Positions 1 through 8,001 of a stretch of 64,000 bases of DNA are shown here, piece after piece. The first letter of the stretch is position 1; every line of letters starts with the position of its first letter. Made by a program: the position numbers and the translations under genes. This DNA is from Palsa-147 sp036513895. GTDB taxonomy: Bacteria > Acidobacteriota > Terriglobia > Acidiferrales > UBA7541. The stretch spans positions 52,969 through 116,968 of the forward strand of contig DATBYF010000137.1 of NCBI GenBank assembly GCA_036513895.1, read 5' to 3'. The notes below the pieces were generated by a model. That model was not told the DNA's origin. It did no database searches and worked only from the letters and a program-made list of their open reading frames with translations.

Positions 1-1509
1 TATGTAAAACTAATTGGAAGTGAAAAACTCCTGCGTCTTACGAAACATCCGTCTGAATGGCTGAGCCCCGCATGGTCTCCCGATGGCACTCAGATAGCGT
101 TCCACCGCGGTTCAAACGGTGACTCCGGCTTGTACGTAGTCCCTGTTCTGGGCGGACCAGAAAGGAAGCTGAGAGCCACTCATTTGCCCTACGATGCCTT
201 CGCACCGATCAGTTGGTCAGCGGACAACAAGTGGATCGCATTCGCTGACGTTGACGCGGTCTCCGGCAATGTAAGGCTCGATGTGCTTTCAGCGACGACC
301 TTTGAGACCACTAAGTTCCACCACCAGCCTGAATGCAGCCATGACGGGCTGCCTGCTTTTTCTCCGGAGGACAGCCGGCTCGCTTATGTCTGTGTCTACT
401 CGTATGGCAGTTACGGCCTGTATCTCTCGGACATTAACGGTGGCAACGCAAACTTGGTCACCAAATTCGCCGGCTGGCCTGACGGGATCACCTGGGAACC
501 CGGTACGAAGAAAAAGATGATCCTCGCGCAGGATCGCGGGAATGGAGGAGAACTCTTCGAAGTCACGCTCGCAGACGGCACTTTACAAAAACTGCCGTTC
601 GGTGAGGATGCCAGTTGGGCTCAGTTATCGAGCAAGGGTGATAAGCTCGCGTATACCCGGGGTTCCGACAACGTCAACATTTGGCGAAAAGACTTATTCC
701 ACCCGGACGCTCCGGCCGTAAAGCTCATTGCTTCGACCCGCGAACAAAACAATCCGCAGTATTCCCCCGACGGAAAGCATGTTGCTTTCGAGTCCATCCG
801 CAACGGCGATCGCGAAATTTGGATTAGCGATGCTGACGGAACGAATCTGGTCCAAGTTTCCAATTTCGGCTATCCGCTGACCGGCACGCCGCATTGGTCC
901 CCTGACAGCCAAAAGATCGCCTTCGATTCCCGCGTCTCCGGCATAACTGAAGTTTATATCGCGGACATTTCTGAACTGGTTGCGCGCAAGCTCGCCACCA
1001 ACACAATTGAAGCTTCTGAGCCCAGCTGGTCTCATGACGGCAAGTGGATTTATTTTTTGTCAGGCGTTGCGGACGGTCAAAAACTCTACCGCTGTCCGGC
1101 AACTGGAGGCCCCGCGATCGCGCTTTCAAAGTCGCCGGCGACAGGGCCTCTCGAAACATTTGATAGGAAACTGGTGATCTTCGCGGACAAATTGAGCACC
1201 CCAGTCCTCAAGGTGGTCTCTCCGGATCATCCGGGTGAAGAATCTGCTCTGCCCGGCATGCCTCAGGTAAAGGACGCCTATCTTTGGACAGTCGTCGCCA
1301 AGGGCATCTACTTCGTGCCCGCCGATGCGCCCCATTCGATTCGCTTTTTCGATTTCGCGTCGAAACGCATTAGCCCCGTCGCCGATGTGGACAAGGATCT
1401 GCGTTCCTGGATCGGCGGGCTGTCGGCTTCGCCCGACGGCCGCTGGATAATCTATTCTCAAGTTGACGAGTCGACCAGCGACATCATGCTCGTCGAGCAT
1501 TTCCACTAA
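1..1509 (+). CDS. WD40-like/TolB-type beta-propeller protein, 3' part
   Basis: The reading frame is already open at base 1 and has no convincing start, so this is the C-terminal part (502 codons plus stop) of a longer protein. Repeats of the PD40 type, such as SPAWSPDGTQIAF, PQYSPDGKHVAFES, PHWSPDSQKIAFDS and PSWSHDGKWIYF, recur about every 45-50 residues. They indicate a six- or seven-bladed propeller like the C-terminal half of TolB. In Acidobacteriota such propellers are often fused behind a winged-helix (CadC-like) DNA-binding domain or a Ser/Thr kinase. Which N-terminus applies here lies outside the window. The likely role is ligand or protein binding. The gene ends about 100 bp before a convergent membrane-protein gene. 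Confidence 0.85.
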   Translation, partial: YVKLIGSEKLLRLTKHPSEWLSPAWSPDGTQIAFHRGSNGDSGLYVVPVLGGPERKLRATHLPYDAFAPISWSADNKWIAFADVDAVSGNVRLDVLSATTFETTKFHHQPECSHDGLPAFSPEDSRLAYVCVYSYGSYGLYLSDINGGNANLVTKFAGWPDGITWEPGTKKKMILAQDRGNGGELFEVTLADGTLQKLPFGEDASWAQLSSKGDKLAYTRGSDNVNIWRKDLFHPDAPAVKLIASTREQNNPQYSPDGKHVAFESIRNGDREIWISDADGTNLVQVSNFGYPLTGTPHWSPDSQKIAFDSRVSGITEVYIADISELVARKLATNTIEASEPSWSHDGKWIYFLSGVADGQKLYRCPATGGPAIALSKSPATGPLETFDRKLVIFADKLSTPVLKVVSPDHPGEESALPGMPQVKDAYLWTVVAKGIYFVPADAPHSIRFFDFASKRISPVADVDKDLRSWIGGLSASPDGRWIIYSQVDESTSDIMLVEHFH

Positions 1510-1610
1510 TACGACTTCGCCCCAACCACAGCCGCGCGTTCTTTGTTTTGCGCATGCGATCGGCTTTAAGAGCCTCACGTCTCATCCTGCCAGGGGGCGG
1601 GATTGGGACG

Positions 1611-2825
1611 TTACACGGGCCGCCGGGCGGTGGGTGGGCTTGGGCGGAGGAATGAGAAGAGAGCGAGGGGCCATAGGAGCGGGATGACGCGCGCTAGAGA
1701 TTGGAGTGCGTCGCGACCTTGACGCGGGCCCGACGGGGTTACGACCAGAAGGCGGTCGCGATTTAGTGCCAGAGGAATCTCGTATTCAGATTGAGCGGCG
1801 CGTAGATCGGTGAGCGAGAGGCGACGAAAGATGTCGAGTGCGCGGAGGACGTTGGCGATTCTGCGGGCGCGCTCGGAGTTGGCATCGCAGATCACGGTGA
1901 CGGGCTCGCCGAGATGTGGGGCTATGCGGCTCCTTATCCAATTCCAGGCGCGATCGAGGTCGGCGGGATAGACGAATAGAATATATGCGGAGAGGACATC
2001 CCACTGGAACATCGGCGTGTTTAGAGAATATTCAAGACAGAGATGGAAAAATATTCCGATAGCCAAGAGGATGTACCGAAGATCCTTAATCCAAATTAGA
2101 ACGCCGAGAGAAAATTCCAAAACCAGCGCCCACCATGTGGCCAGCTTGAGTATTGTCGGTCGGAGGAACCACTCTGGAACGGGAAAACGGCGGAGTTGAT
2201 CGAGATGATACGCGTAGTAAAGCGCGGTTCCGTTGATCCATGCCGCGCCCTGGATCTTCCAGCAGAAAGAAACGAAATAGAGAAGTGACAATTCGAATTG
2301 AATCATGCGCTGCGCCCAGGGACTGCGCGGCTTTACTTCGGCCTCTTCCCTTCCCCGCCAAATCCTAACCAGACGATCAACGGAAATTGCTGCGCCGGCT
2401 GGCGCGAACATTAGGAAGAAGCCTGCCACTCGCAGAAAGGCGTCGCCGCCGTGGGTGATGTATAGATTTCTTTGCTGGATTGAGGCGAGGCCAAGATAGA
2501 CGACGATCGAGCTGAAGCGGGTCAGGAATCCCATCGTCAGGAATATCGCCGAGGCCAGAATGATCCAGAATAGCGCGTTGCTCCACGCATCGCTTCGCGG
2601 GATCACTGCGAAGACGTTGAGGCGCATGCCGGGTTCGAATTTTTGCATGGTGGAGAGGGAGACCCACGCGTGAGAGCCGTACCAGGCGAGCCAATCGGGC
2701 CGAAGTAATAAAATAGTTGCGATTACCAACAGGCCGTAGATGATGCGAAATAATGCGATAGGAATTGGCGATTGCTGCGTGAAGAAAAATTCATTCCACG
2801 CTTCAGACAGGGACTTGAATTTCAC
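1611..2825 (-). CDS. HTTM-domain integral membrane protein
   Basis: A 404-residue protein with many hydrophobic helices. It begins with a segment typical of the HTTM family (related to vitamin-K-dependent gamma-carboxylase): FFFTQQSPIPIALFRIIYG, then YGSHAWVSL and repeated TM segments such as FFLMFAPAGAAISVDR and LLYFVSFCWKIQGAAW. The soluble tail (about residues 300-404) has a thioredoxin-fold-like start (VTVICDANSERARRIANVL). The GTG start at 2825 is chosen because it overlaps the stop of the upstream gene (GTGA), which implies translational coupling. A longer upstream reading has no ribosome binding site and duplicates the neighbour's frame. HTTM proteins are mostly uncharacterised and carboxylase activity cannot be assumed. 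Confidence 0.8.
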   Translation of the reverse strand: MKFKSLSEAWNEFFFTQQSPIPIALFRIIYGLLVIATILLLRPDWLAWYGSHAWVSLSTMQKFEPGMRLNVFAVIPRSDAWSNALFWIILASAIFLTMGFLTRFSSIVVYLGLASIQQRNLYITHGGDAFLRVAGFFLMFAPAGAAISVDRLVRIWRGREEAEVKPRSPWAQRMIQFELSLLYFVSFCWKIQGAAWINGTALYYAYHLDQLRRFPVPEWFLRPTILKLATWWALVLEFSLGVLIWIKDLRYILLAIGIFFHLCLEYSLNTPMFQWDVLSAYILFVYPADLDRAWNWIRSRIAPHLGEPVTVICDANSERARRIANVLRALDIFRRLSLTDLRAAQSEYEIPLALNRDRLLVVTPSGPRQGRDALQSLARVIPLLWPLALFSFLRPSPPTARRPV

Positions 2826-3409
2826 TTCAAGTCCTCGGGCTTGACGGGATAGCTGTAAAAAACATTCACATCCCAAGGCGCTCGATCGTAGGAGCCGTCG
2901 GTGCGAGGGATGATGATGTCCGACCATCTGACCACCAGCAGGACCGTTTGCGCGGGGTTTGCGGCGTCGCTATTCAGGCGCGCGACGCGGCGGGCGGCAT
3001 CGAGCCACAGTTCGGAGTTGTCGTTGTTTTGAAGATTGTCTTCGTACTTGCGATAGCGTTCTTTGATGTAGCGCTGGGTCAAGGAAAGGTTCTCCATTCT
3101 CGGGAAAGACCAGAGTTGAGAGGAGCGATCTTTGTAGAGAATGATTGCTTCCATGTAGGTGTTCGCGGCCTTGGGATTTGGCGCGAACATATCCCAACTT
3201 TGAAAGAGTCCCGACCAGATGAAATACGGGCGGATTAGATTTTTGGAGATTTGGATCAGCGGGCTGCTGTTGGGTATGGCCCAGCAAGTGATGGCGAGAA
3301 GGTGGAAGATTATGAAAGCGTTGATGGCGATGCGTTTTACGCGCTGAAGCGTGGTCGTGCGATTTGGAGGTTTACGATTGGCTTTGGATTTTGGAGTTTT
3401 GAGTGGCAT
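2822..3409 (-). CDS. Small membrane-anchored partner of the HTTM protein
   Basis: A 195-residue protein with a basic N-terminus and one strong hydrophobic helix (about residues 28-48: INAFIIFHLLAITCWAI). It also has the block FQSWDMFAPNPKAANTY, a motif I associate with DUF5819-like proteins encoded beside HTTM genes. The soluble part is probably extracytoplasmic. The ATG at 3409 is preceded by AGGTGA. The stop overlaps the GTG of the HTTM gene by four bases, so the two are almost certainly co-translated and may form a complex. Function is unknown; the pairing is seen in the sequence, and its meaning is inferred. Confidence 0.7.
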   Translation of the reverse strand: MPLKTPKSKANRKPPNRTTTLQRVKRIAINAFIIFHLLAITCWAIPNSSPLIQISKNLIRPYFIWSGLFQSWDMFAPNPKAANTYMEAIILYKDRSSQLWSFPRMENLSLTQRYIKERYRKYEDNLQNNDNSELWLDAARRVARLNSDAANPAQTVLLVVRWSDIIIPRTDGSYDRAPWDVNVFYSYPVKPEDLK

Positions 3410-3429
3410 CAATCACCTATCGACGAATC

Positions 3430-4428
3430 TTATTCCTGACACATTAGGACGATCTTTCCGCTGATTCCAGAGTGCTCAAGCAATTCGTGAGCGCGCGGGG
3501 CGTCGCGTAACGGCAGGCGCTCGGCGATCACCGGGCTGATGGATTTCGAGTGAAGCATCGCGAGTAATCGCGAGAGATCCTGGCGGAACCAATCGGGGTG
3601 TTTCTTCTTCTCGGTTGTGATGCTGTACCACTGCGCGGATTTTCCGGGAAGGAGGCCCACGATGCCGAGCCACGCGAGGCTTGCGGCTGCCAGCATCGTG
3701 TGCTTCCGGCCCCCTTCGATGGCTGCGGACATTCCGTAGCCGACGAAGCGACCGCCTTTGCCGAGCGCGCGATAGGAGCGCAGCGAGTTCCGCCCACCTA
3801 TTGGATCAAATACGGCGTTCACCCCTGCGGCGCGCTTGACGAAATCTTCCGTTCGATAGTCGATGGGTATGCCGCCGAGTGAAGCTACGACCTCATGCTT
3901 GGGCTTGGACGCCGTGCCGAACATTTTGAGGCCGGCCAGCGAGCCGAGTTGAAGCGCGGCTGTTCCTACGCCGCCGGCGGCTCCGTGAATTAGGACGCTC
4001 TCACCTTGATGGAGCTTGGCGATGCGGTAAATCAATTGATACGCGGTGGTGTAATTCAGGATGAGGCTGACGGCTTCGACGGGATCGAGTCCGGCCGGGA
4101 CCGAGACGAGTTCGGATTCGGGGAGGATGATGAAGCGCGAATATCCGCCGGTGCGCGAGAGCGCGGTGACGAGATCGCCGGCTTTCCACTGGGTGACATT
4201 GGCACCGATCGATTCGATCGTGCCGACGATATCGTACCCGGGAGAATACGGGAGCGGGGGAACGTCGGGGTACATGCCGCGACGCATCAGAATATCGGCG
4301 AAGGCGACACCGCATGCGAGTATTTGTACGCGGACTTCACTGCCGACGGGGTCGCGGATGTCGTCGTCGATTAACCTGAGGACTTCGGGGCCGCCGAGAG
4401 CGGTGAGGAGTACGCGAGTATTTCGCAT
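3430..4428 (-). CDS. MDR-family NAD(P)H:quinone oxidoreductase-like protein
   Basis: A 332-residue medium-chain dehydrogenase/reductase. The GroES-like N-terminal half includes GVAFADILMRRGMYPDVP and PYSPGYDIVGTIESIGANV. The Rossmann half has the nucleotide motif HGAAGGVGTAALQLG (about residue 147), followed by FDPIGGRNSLRSYRALGKGGRFVGYG. The catalytic-zinc Cys/His set of true alcohol dehydrogenases is absent, which fits the quinone-oxidoreductase (QOR/VAT-1/synaptic-vesicle-like) branch using NADPH. The substrate cannot be told from sequence. It starts with ATG at 4428. It lies 20 bp upstream of the HTTM-partner start on the same strand, so the three genes may form one transcript. Confidence 0.85.
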   Translation of the reverse strand: MRNTRVLLTALGGPEVLRLIDDDIRDPVGSEVRVQILACGVAFADILMRRGMYPDVPPLPYSPGYDIVGTIESIGANVTQWKAGDLVTALSRTGGYSRFIILPESELVSVPAGLDPVEAVSLILNYTTAYQLIYRIAKLHQGESVLIHGAAGGVGTAALQLGSLAGLKMFGTASKPKHEVVASLGGIPIDYRTEDFVKRAAGVNAVFDPIGGRNSLRSYRALGKGGRFVGYGMSAAIEGGRKHTMLAAASLAWLGIVGLLPGKSAQWYSITTEKKKHPDWFRQDLSRLLAMLHSKSISPVIAERLPLRDAPRAHELLEHSGISGKIVLMCQE

Positions 4429-4550
4429 TAGCGATTATCTTAGCCTAAAGTACGGTGACGGGATTAGCTGCGTCTCAAGCTAACTCGCGGCGACTGGCGG
4501 AGGAAAGTGCATGATGGCAACGAGGGGCGCGCGCAAGGAAAGGGGACGAT

Positions 4551-5555
4551 GTGAGTTCATTCGGTTCGAAGCTCGGTTATTTTGTTCGGCAGCGGAGCTT
4601 TCAAATTGCGCTGGCGCTTTGGGTGGCGATCAGCGTGGCTGCGGTGGTGCTGTGCCATGGAACCATGCCGCTGCCGATTGGCCCGCATCCCGGCGCGCCC
4701 GTGCCGATGGTGATCTTCAGTTCGATTGCGCTGATATTTCTGGTACTCGAGGCCGGGCTGATCGCGCTGATTACGCGGCGTCGCCCGCTGCCGGATTTGG
4801 CGGCGCGGGCGCCGGAGCGTAGCGTCGCGTTGCGCGAGACTTTCGGATTGTTGATCTATGGCGCGATTGTGCTGGTGGTCGGGCAGTTTGTCGGGCTTCA
4901 TTATTTTGGCGCGGGCATTGCGATGCATTTGAATGGCTCGCTGGTAGGGGCGACCCACGTGCAATCTCCGGCGGAAGTCTATACGTGGGTTGCGTACAAC
5001 GGGATTTTGCTTGGGCTGATTCCGTATGTTGTGTTCCGGATGCGCGGCTACTCGAATCAGCAACTGAATTTGAAATCTTCGAATTTGATGAGCGATGTGA
5101 TCGTTATCGCTGCGGTGCTGGCGATTGGGTGTTTCATGGACTTCATGCTGGACGGTAATTTTTTGAAGCTGACGCATCACCAGCAAATCGTTGGCGGGCT
5201 GATGTCATTTGTTCTTCATCTTTTCGGCACGGACCTGCCGGTCATGATTTTTATTTACTCAATATTGGTGCCGAGGTACGCGAAGCTGACGGCGCCGGTG
5301 ACGGCGTTCCTGCTGGGCGCTGCGAGCTACCCGGCGATTCACGTGTTCGAAGCCTGGACGCGATACGACTCGGTCGAACACTCCTTGCTGTCGGTGATTG
5401 TGGTGTTTCTGACTTTCTTTCCGGCTGGCGTGATGAAATCGTTTCTGACGATGCGCACGGGGAATGCTTGGGTGCATGTGTGGGGCTTCCATGCGATTTC
5501 GCCGCACGTGACGGTGGATACGCGGTTGATTGTGCGGGATTTCGACATTCGGTGA
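4551..5555 (+). CDS. Polytopic membrane protein of unknown function
   Basis: A 334-residue protein with about seven or eight predicted membrane helices, roughly at residues 20-38, 54-76, 95-118, 142-163, 179-200, 212-240, 250-270 and 280-300. It has no recognisable catalytic motif: I looked for the EExxxR pattern of CPBP proteases and did not find it. It starts with GTG at 4551 behind AAAGGGGAC. It is divergent from the MDR reductase, so 4429-4550 should hold promoters for both. I do not recognise the family. Confidence 0.7.
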   Translation: MSSFGSKLGYFVRQRSFQIALALWVAISVAAVVLCHGTMPLPIGPHPGAPVPMVIFSSIALIFLVLEAGLIALITRRRPLPDLAARAPERSVALRETFGLLIYGAIVLVVGQFVGLHYFGAGIAMHLNGSLVGATHVQSPAEVYTWVAYNGILLGLIPYVVFRMRGYSNQQLNLKSSNLMSDVIVIAAVLAIGCFMDFMLDGNFLKLTHHQQIVGGLMSFVLHLFGTDLPVMIFIYSILVPRYAKLTAPVTAFLLGAASYPAIHVFEAWTRYDSVEHSLLSVIVVFLTFFPAGVMKSFLTMRTGNAWVHVWGFHAISPHVTVDTRLIVRDFDIR

Positions 5556-5648
5556 GCAGGACGCGCGGATAAGAAAAATGACATTCGCGGCGATCCACGC
5601 GGAGCTCCTGGAGAATGTGGCTTCACATTCGTCGCGGGCGGCGATACT

Positions 5649-6374
5649 TTGCCTCGCGTGAAAGCTACGAATTGGGAATTTGCGAATCGAGCGATGGTTT
5701 TCGGGCTGATATTTGGCTTCACGTTTCCTCTGTATGCATTCGATCAGCAGAATTCGACCGCCGCGCTAGCTAACTGGCTGGCGCCGAAGCTGCAATTGAA
5801 TGCAGATCTCCTCACTCGACTGTTGTTTGCGCTCGCGGCTTTATTGCTGGTGAAGGCCGCGTTCATCCGCACATGGGCCTCGTCGTACCTTCAGGCGTCG
5901 GTGGTCTACGCGTCCGAGGTGAAATCCGCGTCGCTGGTTGCCGATGGGCCGTATCGTTACGTGCGCAATCCCCTTTATTTGGCCAATGTGATGATGATCA
6001 TCGCGATGGGCTCGATGATGAGCCGGCTCGGATTCGTGGTGGCGTTGGCGGCAATGCTGGTGTTTTGCTACCGGCTGATTTTTCGCGAGGAAGCTGAACT
6101 CCAGGCGAGCCGCGGGAAACAGTTTGCGGAATATCGCAAAGCTGTGCCGCGTCTGTGGCCCTTGCCGTGGCCACGAATCGCTTCCGCGGGAAGCCAGGCC
6201 AAGTGGAGTGAGGGATTCAAGGCCGAATTGTGGTACTGGGGATTCGCGGCGGCGCTAATCGCTTATGCTATCACGCTAAAACTTTGGGTCTTTTTTGTGA
6301 TTCTGGCGGCGAGCTTGATTTTGTTCTGGGTTTCCTCGACGCGCCATGGGAAGAAGTCAGACCTGCAAGCATGA
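5649..6374 (+). CDS. ICMT/PEMT-type membrane methyltransferase
   Basis: A 241-residue membrane protein carrying the isoprenylcysteine-carboxyl-methyltransferase/phospholipid-methyltransferase signature: GPYRYVRNPLYLANV (about residue 100), followed by FREEAELQASRGKQFAEYRK and VPRLWP. These residues normally bind S-adenosylmethionine and the lipid head group near the membrane face. About five hydrophobic helices are present, two of them after the signature. The substrate is unknown; bacterial members methylate lipids, isoprenoids or other small hydrophobic molecules. The TTG at 5649 is the first in-frame start; GTG at 5658 is an alternative. No clear Shine-Dalgarno sequence is seen. It is on the same strand as the preceding membrane protein, 93 bp away. 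Confidence 0.75.
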   Translation: MPRVKATNWEFANRAMVFGLIFGFTFPLYAFDQQNSTAALANWLAPKLQLNADLLTRLLFALAALLLVKAAFIRTWASSYLQASVVYASEVKSASLVADGPYRYVRNPLYLANVMMIIAMGSMMSRLGFVVALAAMLVFCYRLIFREEAELQASRGKQFAEYRKAVPRLWPLPWPRIASAGSQAKWSEGFKAELWYWGFAAALIAYAITLKLWVFFVILAASLILFWVSSTRHGKKSDLQA

Positions 6375-6380
6375 GATGAA

Positions 6381-6415
6381 AAGGCTGCCGGACGTGAAGC
6401 CCGGCGCTACAAGTG
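6381..6415 (-). repeat. Dispersed palindromic repeat (GCGCCGGGC family)
   Basis: Read on the minus strand this is CACTTGTAGCGCCGGGCTTC followed by a slightly degenerate return arm and GCAGCCTT. The same layout occurs near 24.3, 27.3, 50.4, 55.7 and 60.9 kb. It sits in the gap between convergent genes, so it could act as an mRNA-end hairpin. Confidence 0.6.
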
Positions 6416-6569
6416 TCGGTCGAGCGCGATAGCTGCGTCGACTCCTTTGAAAAAGCCTATAGCGGTTCTTAAAGAGATATTGCGGAGAATCACTCACGAT
6501 CTTGCCAAGACGGGCGCCGCCTAACGTAACGCGCGGCGGTAGATCAAGCATCAGCCGGGAACCCACTCT

Positions 6570-6899
6570 TCAATCGTAGAGGTGAATTTCGATTTCGTTG
6601 TTTTCGGCGGCGTCGGCGTCAGTTGCGGGGCATTCTTCGGGATACTCGGCGAAGTCGTTTCGGCGGCGGTAGGCCAAGCCGATAATGCCGGCGAAGATCA
6701 GCAGGGGCGGAAACATCAGGAGGAGAATTCCGTGCCTAAGGGCGGCGATTAGTTTTGCACCAGAGGATGCGGCGCTCTGATAACACATCGCGCAGCCTTG
6801 CGCGTGCAACGTGACCGGGCTGAGAAGCAGAAGCAATGCTACTGATGCGATCGCGATAACAACAAACCGGCATTGAGCGAACTTATGCATGACTCTCAT
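6570..6899 (-). CDS. Small exported CxxC membrane protein, last gene of the oxidase operon
   Basis: A 109-residue protein with a cleavable-looking signal (hydrophobic stretch to about residue 30, ending TLHAQ). A short extracytoplasmic part contains CAMCYQSAASS (a CxxC pair), then a second hydrophobic helix (about 50-72) followed by YRRRND and an acidic C-terminal tail. It is the eighth gene of the minus-strand oxidase cluster, 86 bp after coxD. A CxxC beside the membrane suggests a redox or copper-handling role in oxidase assembly, but this is inferred; I recognise no family. ATG at 6899 is preferred over GTG at 6902. Confidence 0.7.
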   Translation of the reverse strand: MRVMHKFAQCRFVVIAIASVALLLLLSPVTLHAQGCAMCYQSAASSGAKLIAALRHGILLLMFPPLLIFAGIIGLAYRRRNDFAEYPEECPATDADAAENNEIEIHLYD

Positions 6900-6985
6900 C
6901 ACGTTTGTACCACATATTCGACCAACTAAATACTCATAGTCCCAACTGCGATCTGTCCCCAGCGTAATTACTCTTGCGGCGCTCT

Positions 6986-7300
6986 TCAGTGCAGGCCCAT
7001 GGTTTGGAGCCGAAGGCTATCGGGCAGAAACGAGACCATCATAGCCAGCACGAAAACGAGAGCTGGCACCAAGGTAAGGAAAAGGCTGCGCCGCTCATAT
7101 CGCAAATGCATGAAATACGCCACGATAAGGCCAGCCTTAATCAGCGAAATACCCATCAACAACACGAGCATCAGGTGCAATTCCAACTGCTCATACGCCA
7201 AATACACTTCCCCGGCGGTCAGAACGAGCAGACAGCCCCAAACCTTCAGAAACCAGCCCATCCTCGAGAAGTTCCCTGCTTGTGCCGCCTCGTGATCCAT
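6986..7300 (-). CDS. coxD: Cytochrome c oxidase subunit IV (prokaryotic type)
   Basis: A 104-residue protein with three hydrophobic helices and the characteristic motif of prokaryotic COX4 proteins, KAGLIVAYFMHLRYE (about residues 57-71). It is the small structural subunit that supports the CuB site during oxidase assembly. It follows coxC by 34 bp, in the usual order I-III-IV. ATG at 7300. Confidence 0.85.
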   Translation of the reverse strand: MDHEAAQAGNFSRMGWFLKVWGCLLVLTAGEVYLAYEQLELHLMLVLLMGISLIKAGLIVAYFMHLRYERRSLFLTLVPALVFVLAMMVSFLPDSLRLQTMGLH

Positions 7301-7334
7301 CGCTTCGCTCCGTGTCGCCGAATAATGCCGGATT

Positions 7335-7964
7335 TTAGTGGCCGCGGGTCGAGATTAAATAGACGAGCGGAAAGATGAACATCCAAACCAAATCGACAAA
7401 GTGCCAGTATAGGCCGCTGACTTCTACATCGTCAGCGTTGTATTTCCCGCGGCCGAACCCAATGGCCACGAAGGCGAGATAGATGACGCCGACGGTGACG
7501 TGAGTCATGTGCAGGCCGGTGAGACCGAAGAAGGTTGCGCCAAAAATGGGCGTTCCCCACGGGTTCGAGAAAAGCCGGACGCCCTCATGGATCAGGCCAA
7601 GCCACTCACGAATGTGCAGAATGTCGAAAATAATTCCGCCGAGCATGGTTGCGCCAAGCCAGCGCACAGCCGCCGCAACTCGGCCATTCTTGGCCGCTTC
7701 AACCGCCGCGACCATGGTGACGCTGCTGGAGAGAAGAACGAATGTCATGACGGTTGCGTTGATTACGCTGGGCGAAAACTGGAACGGCCTGGGCCACGAC
7801 GGACTGCCGACCCGAAGAAAAATGTAGGCTACCAGCATTGCGCCGAACGTAATCGAGTCGGAAATCAGGAACAGCCACATCCCGAGCTTGTTCGAAGGTA
7901 CGGCGTAGGGGAGATCTCCTCCCGACCAAACCGAATCCTGTATGGGCAGATCCTGTTCGCTCAC
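7335..7964 (-). CDS. coxC: Cytochrome c oxidase subunit III
   Basis: A 209-residue protein with five hydrophobic helices. Family motifs include KLGMWLFLISDSITFGAML near the N-terminus, GLTGLHMTHVTVGVIYL in the middle and SGLYWHFVDLVWMFIFPLVY at the end. The length and five-helix form fit bacterial subunit III, which stabilises subunit I and its proton uptake. It starts 37 bp after the coxA stop on the same strand. ATG at 7964. Confidence 0.93.
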   Translation of the reverse strand: MSEQDLPIQDSVWSGGDLPYAVPSNKLGMWLFLISDSITFGAMLVAYIFLRVGSPSWPRPFQFSPSVINATVMTFVLLSSSVTMVAAVEAAKNGRVAAAVRWLGATMLGGIIFDILHIREWLGLIHEGVRLFSNPWGTPIFGATFFGLTGLHMTHVTVGVIYLAFVAIGFGRGKYNADDVEVSGLYWHFVDLVWMFIFPLVYLISTRGH

Positions 7965-8001
7965 AGCGCCTCCGTCATCGAATTTTCGAGGACGTCATTT
8001 C

